This document shows, one piece after another, positions 1 through 5,741 of a DNA stretch of 8,988 nt; position 1 is the first letter of the stretch, and every line of letters starts with the position of its first letter. The notes beneath the pieces are model-generated. The model was not told the origin of the DNA, ran no database searches, and saw only the letters and a program-made list of their open reading frames with translations. Location of the stretch: the NCBI GenBank assembly GCA_021203665.1, contig JAJQAT010000229.1, positions 1 through 8,988 on the forward strand, read 5' to 3'. This stretch comes from Bacillota bacterium. Its GTDB lineage: Bacteria > Bacillota > Clostridia > UBA1381. The position numbers were made by a program, and so were the translations under genes.

Positions 1-19
1 TACTTTGTTCGGCTAACAG

Positions 20-39
20 TTTGTTTACATTTTGTTTAC
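20..39. repeat. Tandem direct repeat TTTGTTTAC, 11-bp period
   Basis: TTTGTTTAC occurs at 20-28 and again at 31-39, so the copies are offset by 11 bp, about one helical turn. A shorter TTTGTT lies at 4-9. The position, upstream of a gene and on one face of the helix, would suit a tandem protein-binding site. The window edge cuts off the context, so this could also be chance in AT-rich DNA. Confidence 0.3.
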
Positions 40-45
40 TCATTC

Positions 46-70
46 AAAAACCGTGGCCGCAGGCTTTTTT
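46..70 (+). terminator. Possible terminator of a gene left of the window
   Basis: A run of five A (46-50) precedes a GC-rich core and a run of T from 65. The core can fold as a small GCC/GGC hairpin (56-58 with 62-64), or, with one bulged C, as A-run/T-run plus CC/GG. The A-GC-T arrangement is terminator-like, but the stem is imperfect and no upstream gene is visible, so this is a weak call. Confidence 0.3.
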
Positions 71-74
71 TGTA

Positions 75-103
75 TGGACAATTCGGAAGAAAAGTGGTAA
101 ACT
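75..103 (+). promoter_or_regulatory. Predicted extended -10 promoter of the flavoprotein gene
   Basis: A -35 box TGGACA (75-80, five of six consensus bases) is followed after 17 bp by TAAACT (98-103, four of six). TGG stands directly before the -10 box, giving an extended -10 that would compensate for the weaker hexamer. The start codon lies about 55 bp downstream at 159. Confidence 0.45.
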
Positions 104-158
104 GTAATATATAAAGTTATTTTTGTCATATGATAAAGCAACGAAGGGAGAAATTAAA

Positions 159-779
159 ATGAAAGTAATTCTTGTAAACGGAAGTCCGCGTGAAAAGGGC
201 TGTACATACACGGCGCTTTGCGAGGCGGAAAAAGCGCTTAACGCTAACGGTATCGATACCGAAATATTTTGGATAGGCAGCAGCGCCATAGCGGGATGCA
301 CCGGCTGCGGAGGCTGCGCCAAGGCGGGCAAATGCGTTTTTGACGATTCGGTAAACGAGCTTGCCGAAAAGGCGGGCGGCGCGGACGGATTTATATTCGG
401 CTCGCCCGTGCATTACGCGGCGGCATCGGGCGCGCTTACGTCGTTCATGGACAGATTGTTCTATTCCGCGGGAGGAAAGATGAGAGGCAAGCCGGGCGCG
501 TCCGTGGTGAGCTGTAGGCGCGGCGGAGCAAGCGCGGCATTCGACCAGCTTAATAAATACTTCACGATAAACAGTATGCCCGTTGTATCCTCTCAATATT
601 GGAACCAGGTACACGGCTCAACACCCGAGGATGTCTGTCAGGACCTTGAGGGTCTGCAAACAATGCGCACCCTCGGCAACAATATGGCGTGGCTCCTAAA
701 GTGCATAGACGCGGGTAAAAAGGCGGGTATAACCATCCCCGAGCAGGAACCGAAGGTTAAAACGAATTTTATAAGATAG
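159..779 (+). CDS. Flavodoxin-fold NAD(P)H-dependent oxidoreductase with iron-sulfur-type cysteine motif
   Basis: This 206-residue cytosolic protein belongs to the NADPH-dependent FMN reductase/flavodoxin-like superfamily. The N-terminal phosphate-binding loop GSPREKGCT (residues 8-16) follows the first beta strand, and GSPVHY (81-86) matches the second FMN-contact loop. Between them C47, C50, C53 and C59 form a CX2CX2CX5C pattern, like the compact cluster motif of iron-sulfur flavoproteins (Isf), where it binds a 4Fe-4S cluster. That suggests electron transfer from reduced ferredoxin or NAD(P)H to an unknown acceptor, but many relatives carry partial versions of this motif, so cluster binding is inferred. 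ATG 159 is preferred over the upstream in-frame TTG at 123 because AAGGGAG lies 8 bp ahead of it and the residues added by the TTG start do not resemble the family. It has its own promoter and terminator, so it appears monocistronic. Confidence 0.9.
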   Translation: MKVILVNGSPREKGCTYTALCEAEKALNANGIDTEIFWIGSSAIAGCTGCGGCAKAGKCVFDDSVNELAEKAGGADGFIFGSPVHYAAASGALTSFMDRLFYSAGGKMRGKPGASVVSCRRGGASAAFDQLNKYFTINSMPVVSSQYWNQVHGSTPEDVCQDLEGLQTMRTLGNNMAWLLKCIDAGKKAGITIPEQEPKVKTNFIR

Positions 780-783
780 CTTG

Positions 784-811
784 AGGCGGGCGAATCTTGT
801 TCGCCCGCTTT
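784..811 (+). terminator. Rho-independent terminator of the flavoprotein gene
   Basis: GCGGGCGAA (786-794) pairs perfectly with TTCGCCCGC (800-808) around a 5-nt loop, extended by an A-T and a G-T pair, and is followed by TTTAATT. It begins 5 bp after the stop codon. The hairpin also lies directly behind the convergent repressor's stop codon, but that side lacks a T tract, so it is mainly a plus-strand terminator. Confidence 0.75.
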
Positions 812-1139
812 AATTATCCTCTTTTTTCTCATTTTTATAAATCAAAAAATTTATAAAATCCAAAACCTCGTTTTTTTGATCGGGAGTAAGGGTATTATAT
901 TTCTTTATCAGCTCGTTTTCTTTCTCGCTGTTTTGCATATCGCTGACGCCGAACAGGTAATCGATGCTTACCCCGAAATGCTCCGCGAGCGTTATAATAA
1001 CCCTTTCATCGCGCGGGAAATGTATGCCGCGCTCGTAATCGCTTATCATCTTGTGCGAAACAAAAATCAAATCACCGATTTCTCTTTGCGTTTCATCGTT
1101 ATCCTCGCGTAAATTTCTCAATCTTTCACCAAATCTCAT
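810..1139 (-). CDS. XRE-family helix-turn-helix transcriptional repressor
   Basis: This 109-residue DNA-binding protein has a Cro/C1-type HTH. MRFGERLRNLRE forms the first helix, and residues 17-37 (TQREIGDLIF... ISDYERG) form the helix-turn-helix with the conserved E36-R37-G38. This is followed by the usual L..LA..F.VSIDYLFG tail (51-64). Residues 66-109 are a charged helical extension probably used for dimerisation. There is no peptidase or ligand domain, so any signal must act through this short tail or simply through protein level. ATG 1139 is chosen over the in-frame GTG at 1154 because GGAG sits 9 bp before it, whereas that GGAG overlaps the GTG start. The gene is divergent from the secreted dockerin protein, and the intervening DNA carries repeated ACGT palindromes. 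It is therefore inferred to repress both its neighbour and itself. Confidence 0.93.
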   Translation of the reverse strand: MRFGERLRNLREDNDETQREIGDLIFVSHKMISDYERGIHFPRDERVIITLAEHFGVSIDYLFGVSDMQNSEKENELIKKYNTLTPDQKNEVLDFINFLIYKNEKKEDN

Positions 1140-1183
1140 ATTAATCAACTCCACATAGTATATTTTACCGAAAACGTAAAAAT

Positions 1184-1211
1184 ATAATATATTTTTTTAA
1201 TTTTACGTAAA
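1184..1211 (-). promoter_or_regulatory. Likely promoter of the XRE repressor gene
   Basis: On the minus strand TTTACG (1211 down to 1206) and TATTAT (1189 down to 1184) are separated by 16 bp and point toward the repressor start at 1139. The -35 box matches four of six consensus bases and the -10 five of six. The -35 is part of the palindrome at 1202-1211, so a bound repressor would compete with polymerase. The surrounding AT-rich DNA offers alternative -10 registers. Confidence 0.4.
1202..1211. promoter_or_regulatory. Perfect palindromic operator TTTACGTAAA, upstream copy
   Basis: This 10-bp perfect palindrome is identical to the one at 1225-1234, with centres 23 bp apart. It overlaps the -35 box of the likely repressor promoter and lies just upstream of the -35 of the secreted-protein promoter. 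That position suits autoregulation by the adjacent XRE protein (inference). Confidence 0.6.
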
Positions 1212-1224
1212 TTTGTTCTTGACA

Positions 1225-1234
1225 TTTACGTAAA
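1225..1234. promoter_or_regulatory. Perfect palindromic operator TTTACGTAAA within the promoter spacer
   Basis: This is the second perfect copy of the 10-bp palindrome. It starts at the base directly after the -35 box and fills more than half of the 17-bp spacer. A protein bound here would exclude RNA polymerase. The nearby XRE repressor is the obvious candidate. Confidence 0.65.
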
Positions 1235-1241
1235 ACGTAAA
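1232..1241. promoter_or_regulatory. Imperfect operator-like site AAAACGTAAA overlapping the -10 side
   Basis: AAAACGTAAA keeps the ACGTAAA half of the palindrome; its ACGT core is 7 bp from that of the 1225-1234 copy, so the two overlap. The identical 10-mer also occurs at 1171-1180, between the repressor start and its promoter. The four ACGT cores lie at 1174, 1205, 1228 and 1235. Confidence 0.4.
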
Positions 1242-1290
1242 TATAATATAAATATACCCTTAAAGGTAAACAAAAAAAGGAGATGGAAAT

Positions 1291-3537
1291 ATGAATTTAA
1301 AAAGAAAAGCATTGGCGGCACTGACCGCCATGTCATTGGCGGCGACACTTACGCCTATCGCGGCATTCGCGGAGGACACGGCAATCACGGACGCTTATTG
1401 CCAAAACCTTGCATCGGGCTCTTACATCTTAGACGGACAAAACATAAGCGGAAACGGCTCCGCGGGAATTTCAATCGCGGCGGATGCCGAGGTTACGATT
1501 GAATTGGAGGGCGCAAGCACCGTAACGGGCGATACCGGCTACGCGGGTATTTATGTGCCGGTCGGCGCGACGCTGACAATCACTGACGATGATAACGACG
1601 GCTCGCTGACAGTGACCGGCGGGGCCTCCGAATCAAGCAGCAGCTATGTTTGCGCCGGAGCGGGTATCGGCGGCAACGGATGGACTTCAAGCACGGAAGA
1701 ATATTCATTCGGAAGCATTATAATTAACGGCGGCACGATTACCGCAAACGGCGGAAATCAGACCGCGGCAGGTCTTATATCTTACGGCGCGGGCGCGGGT
1801 ATCGGCACAGGCGGTATGGAAGGAAATAACCTTTACAACTACGGCTCGATAACGATTAACGGCGGTACGATTACCGCGAACGGCGGTTCGTCGGACAATA
1901 TCAATAAATACTACTTGGGCGGCGCAGGTATAGGAACAGGCGCCATAAACGGCAACGGCTATAATTCCCAAGTCTCTATTACAATTAACGGCGGAGAAAT
2001 CACAGCGACCGGCGGTTGGGACGCTGCGGGAATAGGCACGGGCGCGAATGGTGTATCAGACGGCACAATAACAATCAGCGGCGGCACTGTTACCGCAAAC
2101 GGCGGCAGCTCAGGCGGAGCATACGGCGGATCCGGCATAGGCGGCGGCGACAACGGCGCTTTTGAAGTTATTATTATCACCGGCGACGCGGATGTAACGG
2201 CAGACGCGGGCGGCGGTGCGGCGGCTGTCGGCTGCGGACATTATGTCTACGGCGGTTCTGTTGAGATTTCCGGAAACGCCACGGTCACAGCGACATCTTC
2301 GGATGATTATGTGTCTATAGGAAATGGTTATCCGCGTGATTCATATGAGGCGGATATTTCCATTAACACAACCGGAACTGTTACCGTTGCCGTGATACCG
2401 AATGTCGCATTAATCGAATACACCGATAACGGAAACGGAACATATACTCTCGGCAGTGCCGGCAATGTTTCCGATGAAATAGAGGTTGTATTTACACAGG
2501 TAGGCGACAGCGCGGCATATGAAATAACCCTCGCCTCAACGGACGGAACAACTCTCATCAACCGTTTCAGCGCGGCGCAGCTTCAATTTGCGATAGACGT
2601 AACCGAGGGCAGTGTCGGCTACACAATCACGGCGGCGGACGGCATAAACCTTATCAATGCGGGCGATGATTTTTACGAGTTCAACCTCGCGGACGGCTCG
2701 ACCCAGACCGCGGCGGCATCCGTTCTTTTGGGTACGGTGACGTTCACGGGTGTCGGCAAGGCGAATTTCGCGGCTGTTTATGACGCAGACGCGCAGGCGC
2801 ACAGCGCGGAAACATCGAATAACATTGTCAACACATACATCCCGGGCGGCGGCACAGGCTACGGCACATTGGATTTGAACGGCACGACCGGCTCAATAGA
2901 CACGGACGATGAAACCGCGTTAATCAAGGACATCAGCGTAAGCCTTGACACGGTTGAGCTTACGATTAACGTAGTGTTCCCGAACAGCGTTGAAAACAAG
3001 GTATGGGCATATGAGGCAATGGAAATCAACCTAAGCAATGTCAGCGGAGACGATACAATCTATCTCGGCAGCGATGCGGCAAACACAAACGCGACCGTAG
3101 CATACGGCACGGCGACTATTGGCACTACCGATTATACCGCTTATGTTGTAACCACAACAGTACCCAAAGCATACGCGACAAAGCTTGAATTTGTCGGCGC
3201 GGGCTACAGAACCTACAGAACGTCAATCACCCCGACGGACGACGCGACAGTAACCGTTTGGAATAACGCGATGGACAGTGAGGATACCGTTGTTATATCG
3301 GCGGACGATAACGCAATGGGCATTGTTACAGACGATGTAACATTCCTCGCGGGCGATATTGTCATGGATAATAACATCAACATTTGGGATTTGTCGGCTG
3401 TAGTATCGTACTTTGGTAAAGCAGCAACAGATGCAGAGCTTGAAGTGGCTTGGGACTACACCATGTACGACCTAAACCGCGACGGTAAGGTCGATTCGAG
3501 AGATATAGCGATGGTACTTGTTTCTTGGGATAAATAA
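1291..3537 (+). CDS. Secreted Gly-rich beta-repeat protein with C-terminal dockerin-like module
   Basis: This 748-residue exported protein starts with a signal peptide (MNLKRK, hydrophobic core, AFA-ED cleavage near residue 27). Residues about 60-345 are Gly/Asn/Thr-rich repeats of the form ITINGGTITANGG plus GAGIGTGG, recurring every 30-45 residues; these probably stack as a right-handed beta-helix, resembling Cthe_2159-type carbohydrate-binding proteins. Residues about 396-500 look like a cohesin-type beta sandwich (LQFAIDV ... LLGTVTFTGVG), and about 530-680 are another beta-rich region. The end is a dockerin-like pair of calcium loops: D689-xxx-D693-xxx-N697-xx-D700, where V691 replaces the usual Asn/Asp, and the complete D727-x-N729-x-D731-xxx-D735-xx-D738. 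It has no sortase motif or catalytic signature. The likely role is surface attachment or glycan binding (inference). AAAGGAG lies 8 bp before ATG 1291. A consensus promoter with operators precedes it, so control by the divergent XRE repressor is expected. Confidence 0.9.
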   Translation: MNLKRKALAALTAMSLAATLTPIAAFAEDTAITDAYCQNLASGSYILDGQNISGNGSAGISIAADAEVTIELEGASTVTGDTGYAGIYVPVGATLTITDDDNDGSLTVTGGASESSSSYVCAGAGIGGNGWTSSTEEYSFGSIIINGGTITANGGNQTAAGLISYGAGAGIGTGGMEGNNLYNYGSITINGGTITANGGSSDNINKYYLGGAGIGTGAINGNGYNSQVSITINGGEITATGGWDAAGIGTGANGVSDGTITISGGTVTANGGSSGGAYGGSGIGGGDNGAFEVIIITGDADVTADAGGGAAAVGCGHYVYGGSVEISGNATVTATSSDDYVSIGNGYPRDSYEADISINTTGTVTVAVIPNVALIEYTDNGNGTYTLGSAGNVSDEIEVVFTQVGDSAAYEITLASTDGTTLINRFSAAQLQFAIDVTEGSVGYTITAADGINLINAGDDFYEFNLADGSTQTAAASVLLGTVTFTGVGKANFAAVYDADAQAHSAETSNNIVNTYIPGGGTGYGTLDLNGTTGSIDTDDETALIKDISVSLDTVELTINVVFPNSVENKVWAYEAMEINLSNVSGDDTIYLGSDAANTNATVAYGTATIGTTDYTAYVVTTTVPKAYATKLEFVGAGYRTYRTSITPTDDATVTVWNNAMDSEDTVVISADDNAMGIVTDDVTFLAGDIVMDNNINIWDLSAVVSYFGKAATDAELEVAWDYTMYDLNRDGKVDSRDIAMVLVSWDK
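1723..2105 (+). repeat. DNA-level repeats encoding the INGGTITANGG beta-repeat
   Basis: Four copies of a 32-bp unit lie at 1723-1754, 1855-1886, 1984-2015 and 2074-2105. The first two differ at only two positions, both synonymous third positions, and the later ones are more diverged. Spacings of 132, 129 and 90 bp are multiples of three, so copy-number change by recombination would keep the frame. Two more degenerate protein-level repeats follow near residues 293 and 324. Confidence 0.8.
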
Positions 3538-3638
3538 CGCCCAATAAACGGCGCATTTCACGCTTTTTCAAGCCTTGACGTACACAAGTACGCCGGCGGC
3601 TTTCAAAAACGCAAACTGCTTGTTTCTTGAACGTTATT
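3533..3638. repeat. Long imperfect inverted repeat (hairpin/MITE-like), about 106 bp
   Basis: The outer arms AATAACG (3533-3539) and CGTTATT (3632-3638) are perfect. AAGCC/GGCTT (3570-3574 and 3598-3602) and CGTAC/GTACG (3579-3583 and 3588-3592, ACAA loop) share nearly the same centre at 3585-3586. Read as arms of about 53 bp, the two sides align along most of their length with scattered mismatches and one or two gaps. The left arm begins two bases before the stop codon of the secreted protein. No T tract follows, so a simple terminator is less likely than a palindromic element or a structured 3' end. No clear target-site duplication is visible. Confidence 0.6.
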
Positions 3639-3693
3639 ACATAATATAGTGTCCTCTGAGAATATTACTTTGGTAAGTATATTCTTGTGTAAA

Positions 3694-3719
3694 AACGGCA
3701 GCGGAAAACCGCTGCCGTT
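3694..3719 (-). terminator. Strong terminator of the glycosyltransferase gene, probably bidirectional
   Basis: AACGGCAGCGG (3694-3704) pairs perfectly over 11 bp with 3709-3719 around a 4-nt loop. On the minus strand the stem ends in a run of five T, 32 bp after the glycosyltransferase stop. On the plus strand it is followed only by GGATTTATTT, so it may also stop transcripts of the dockerin gene, less efficiently. Confidence 0.85.
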
Positions 3720-3750
3720 GGATTTATTTAACCATAATTTCATATACCGT

Positions 3751-5481
3751 TTACTTTTTTACCGCCGCACTGTAATTTCCGAACCGTTCTATATCAAATT
3801 CTTCAGAATCGAAATATTTTTCATCCGAGCTTGCAATAACATACGCCGCGTCTTCGTCCTTTGTTTCCGCCGTCAAGGAGTCGTCAATAAGAACATATGA
3901 AAACCTTTCATTATAAGGCAGCAGCTCTTCGCCGTTATTCTCGTTTTTCTTTCCCTGAAAATATTCCGCGTCGGTTTTATCATAGAACATTGTAAGTATT
4001 TCTCTCATTCTCACGTAGCCGTCACCCTCGGCTTCAATGGCAATATATATTTTTTCCGCTCCGCTGTCCTCCGCCGCCTCGACCGCTTCGCCGAAGCCGG
4101 CATGAAAATAATTATTCATTGAATCCGCATATGACCCGAAATATGTAGATACAAGCATTGCTCCAAGCACGGCATATATTCCGAGGTTCACCCACTCCGC
4201 GTATTTTATTTCCTTTATTACAAAATAAATTCCCGCTGCGATAAACATCATTACTCCGTAATATACAAGGTTCACTCTGTTTACATTCACATTGTTTGTG
4301 AAAAGTCCCGCCAATACTCCGGCAAGAAGTGCGAATACGACAAGTGATTTATCGCTTTCCCTTCTTTCGGCAAATATTTCCACAGCTCCCGCTATCATGA
4401 ACGGCATACTGCACAGGAACATAGTTCCGAAGCCCTCTATATCATTCCAGGGCAAATCCTTTTTCTGAAGCACGGTCGTGTTCATGAGGCACTTGAAATT
4501 GGATAAAAGCTGTTTTAAAGGCTCATTCGAAAAGAACAGAATATCGCTTGACCTGACACTGTCCTTAAAATATTGAATTGTAACAAACGGCAGCTCTATC
4601 GTGTCCCACTTGAAGAAATTGACCGCCATTGTGAGTAAAAACGGCCATGATATTGCGAGATATATTGCAAGCGATATTAGGGCGGTCTTCCATGTAATCT
4701 TCTTTTTTACAAGATAATATACACACGCGCCAAGCAGGAAAATCGGAATTGTATATATCGTTATTCCGTAGCAATACATACACAGCGCAAAAAATATCAT
4801 GGATATATAAATATACCTTTTTTTACCGGAAAGGCCGTGATTGAGAAAATACACTCCCGCCATAAAGAAATGCGGAAGCAGGTTACAATCAAGCGCCCAG
4901 CGGCTCTGAACCAAATGCCACGGATTTAACGCGACGAAAACCGCGGCAATAAGTGCCGCGTTCTTGCCGAAAACATCCTTTATAAACAGATAAAAGAACA
5001 CTCCGCCCGCAATGCTTGCCGTAAGCTGAGGTAAGCGCGCGGTAATGGCACTCAAGCCAAAAAGCTTCACAAACACCGCTATCATATACGAAAGCAGCGA
5101 GCTCATTTGCGCATCGCCCCATGCGTACAGATGCGCCGGAAGCCACGTACCCAAACGGTCTGTGCCGTAATCGGCAAGCGCCTTGCCGTCTACCGCCGCC
5201 ATTGCGCCGTCCTGATTAAAGCCTCCCGGGACACTTCCGAATTTCCATACGCGCATCGTTATTCCGATAACCGCTATCACCGCAAGTATTATGTAATACG
5301 TTCTCGGATTCAATTCGAACGAACGCGCGGAACCCTTTGCCAGCATTTGCTTTCCCGAATTCGCCGAAGGAATTTTTCGGCTTTCAAGCCTGCGCGAAGC
5401 ATATTTGAAAATCGAATATGCGACCATCACCCATACCAATATTGAAAATATAGTATTTATTGTATCAATACTGTTCTCCAT
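3751..5481 (-). CDS. GT-C family polytopic membrane glycosyltransferase (ArnT/PMT, GT39-like)
   Basis: This 576-residue integral membrane protein has about ten or more hydrophobic spans. After a first span (about 11-28) and a basic cytoplasmic stretch, the span at 61-76 leads into the loop GSVPGGFNQDGA, whose D91 is in the position of the catalytic acidic residue of GT-C enzymes. The following YGTDRLGTWLPAHLYAWGDAQ and, after the span at about 174-186, NPWHLVQSRWALDCN (186-200) are typical of the GT39/ArnT-PMT group, which use polyprenyl-phosphate sugars on the outer membrane face. Residues about 452-576 form a soluble, acidic C-terminal domain, probably extracytoplasmic. Acceptor and sugar are unknown. 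ATG 5481 is chosen over the in-frame 5604 start because AAAGGA lies about 9 bp ahead, the extra 41 residues do not resemble the family, and the predicted promoter (5544-5572) lies inside that extension. It converges on the dockerin gene and ends at a strong terminator. Confidence 0.88.
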   Translation of the reverse strand: MENSIDTINTIFSILVWVMVAYSIFKYASRRLESRKIPSANSGKQMLAKGSARSFELNPRTYYIILAVIAVIGITMRVWKFGSVPGGFNQDGAMAAVDGKALADYGTDRLGTWLPAHLYAWGDAQMSSLLSYMIAVFVKLFGLSAITARLPQLTASIAGGVFFYLFIKDVFGKNAALIAAVFVALNPWHLVQSRWALDCNLLPHFFMAGVYFLNHGLSGKKRYIYISMIFFALCMYCYGITIYTIPIFLLGACVYYLVKKKITWKTALISLAIYLAISWPFLLTMAVNFFKWDTIELPFVTIQYFKDSVRSSDILFFSNEPLKQLLSNFKCLMNTTVLQKKDLPWNDIEGFGTMFLCSMPFMIAGAVEIFAERRESDKSLVVFALLAGVLAGLFTNNVNVNRVNLVYYGVMMFIAAGIYFVIKEIKYAEWVNLGIYAVLGAMLVSTYFGSYADSMNNYFHAGFGEAVEAAEDSGAEKIYIAIEAEGDGYVRMREILTMFYDKTDAEYFQGKKNENNGEELLPYNERFSYVLIDDSLTAETKDEDAAYVIASSDEKYFDSEEFDIERFGNYSAAVKK

Positions 5482-5543
5482 ATTTCCGTTTCCTTTCTTT
5501 ATGTTGTTTTTACTGTCTAATATCATACCGAAATTTTTACATA

Positions 5544-5572
5544 AGTATATCATAAAACATGAGAATTTGCAA
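5544..5572 (-). promoter_or_regulatory. Predicted promoter of the glycosyltransferase gene
   Basis: On the minus strand TTGCAA (5572 down to 5567) and TATACT (5549 down to 5544) are spaced by 17 bp, and TGA directly before the -10 box gives an extended -10. Transcription would begin near 5537, leaving a leader of about 55 nt before the ATG at 5481. This also argues against the upstream ATG at 5604. Confidence 0.6.
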
Positions 5573-5586
5573 CCGATATTCAATAA

Positions 5587-5599
5587 GGGGCTTTGCCCC
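5587..5599. other. Small GGGGC-TTT-GCCCC hairpin between divergent promoters
   Basis: A perfect 5-bp all-GC stem with a 3-nt loop lies between the glycosyltransferase and YARHG-gene promoters, outside both predicted transcripts. It lacks a T tract, so it is not a convincing terminator. It could be a short protein-binding palindrome or a repeat remnant. Confidence 0.35.
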
Positions 5600-5631
5600 G
5601 TCATTCAACGTTTCAGCATCCGCCAAAGTAA

Positions 5632-5660
5632 TTGACAATTACACCCGGAAATGATATAAT
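5632..5660 (+). promoter_or_regulatory. Perfect consensus extended -10 promoter of the YARHG gene
   Basis: TTGACA (5632-5637) and TATAAT (5655-5660) match consensus at all twelve bases with a 17-bp spacer, and TGA (5652-5654) adds an extended -10. Transcription would start near 5667, giving a leader of about 75 nt. No palindromic operator is seen in the spacer. Confidence 0.85.
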
Positions 5661-5676
5661 TAACAAAAGACAAAAA

Positions 5677-5732
5677 GGGGCAATTAAACCGCATGGTACG
5701 GGCAAAGCGGTTAATCACGGGGAAACGAAAGG
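5677..5732 (+). ncRNA. Structured 5' leader of the YARHG gene, class unknown
   Basis: AACCGC (5687-5692) pairs with GCGGTT (5707-5712), extended by TT/AA across a bulged A, around a 14-nt loop. An alternative ACC/GGT hairpin (5688-5690 with 5695-5697) would compete with it. A small CG-GGGAAA-CG motif follows just before the ribosome binding site AAAGG. No known riboswitch core could be recognised. It may only be a stable leader hairpin. Confidence 0.35.
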
Positions 5733-5741
5733 ATGAAGAGT

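Larger units (their letters stand above)
1219..1247 (+). promoter_or_regulatory. Consensus sigma-A promoter of the secreted dockerin protein
   Basis: TTGACA (1219-1224) and TATAAT (1242-1247) both match the housekeeping consensus at every base and are spaced by exactly 17 bp. The start codon at 1291 lies about 44 bp downstream, leaving a short leader with AAAGGAG as ribosome binding site. A promoter this strong with a palindrome in its spacer is most easily read as one kept off by a repressor. Confidence 0.85.

Noticed and set aside
126..614. A 162-codon open frame antisense to the flavoprotein gene
   Set aside because: It lies almost wholly inside a well-supported gene, has no ribosome binding site or recognisable domain, and its Arg/Ala-rich composition is typical of antisense reading of GC-rich codons.
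1723..2105. CRISPR-like array
   Set aside because: The regularly spaced 32-bp units lie within one long reading frame and encode a protein repeat; the spacers are also related to each other (GAGIGTG).
3533..3638. Intrinsic terminator of the dockerin gene
   Set aside because: The palindrome is too long and imperfect and has no following T tract. The adjacent 3694-3719 hairpin is a better terminator.
3649..3900. An 83-codon plus-strand frame across the convergent region
   Set aside because: It runs through the strong 3694-3719 hairpin and into the 3' end of the glycosyltransferase gene, with no ribosome binding site or family resemblance.
5677..5732. Cyclic-di-GMP (GEMM) or other known riboswitch in the YARHG leader
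   Set aside because: GGGCAAAGC superficially resembles GEMM pieces, but the leader is too short and lacks the paired core helices and tetraloop arrangement. No other known class fits.
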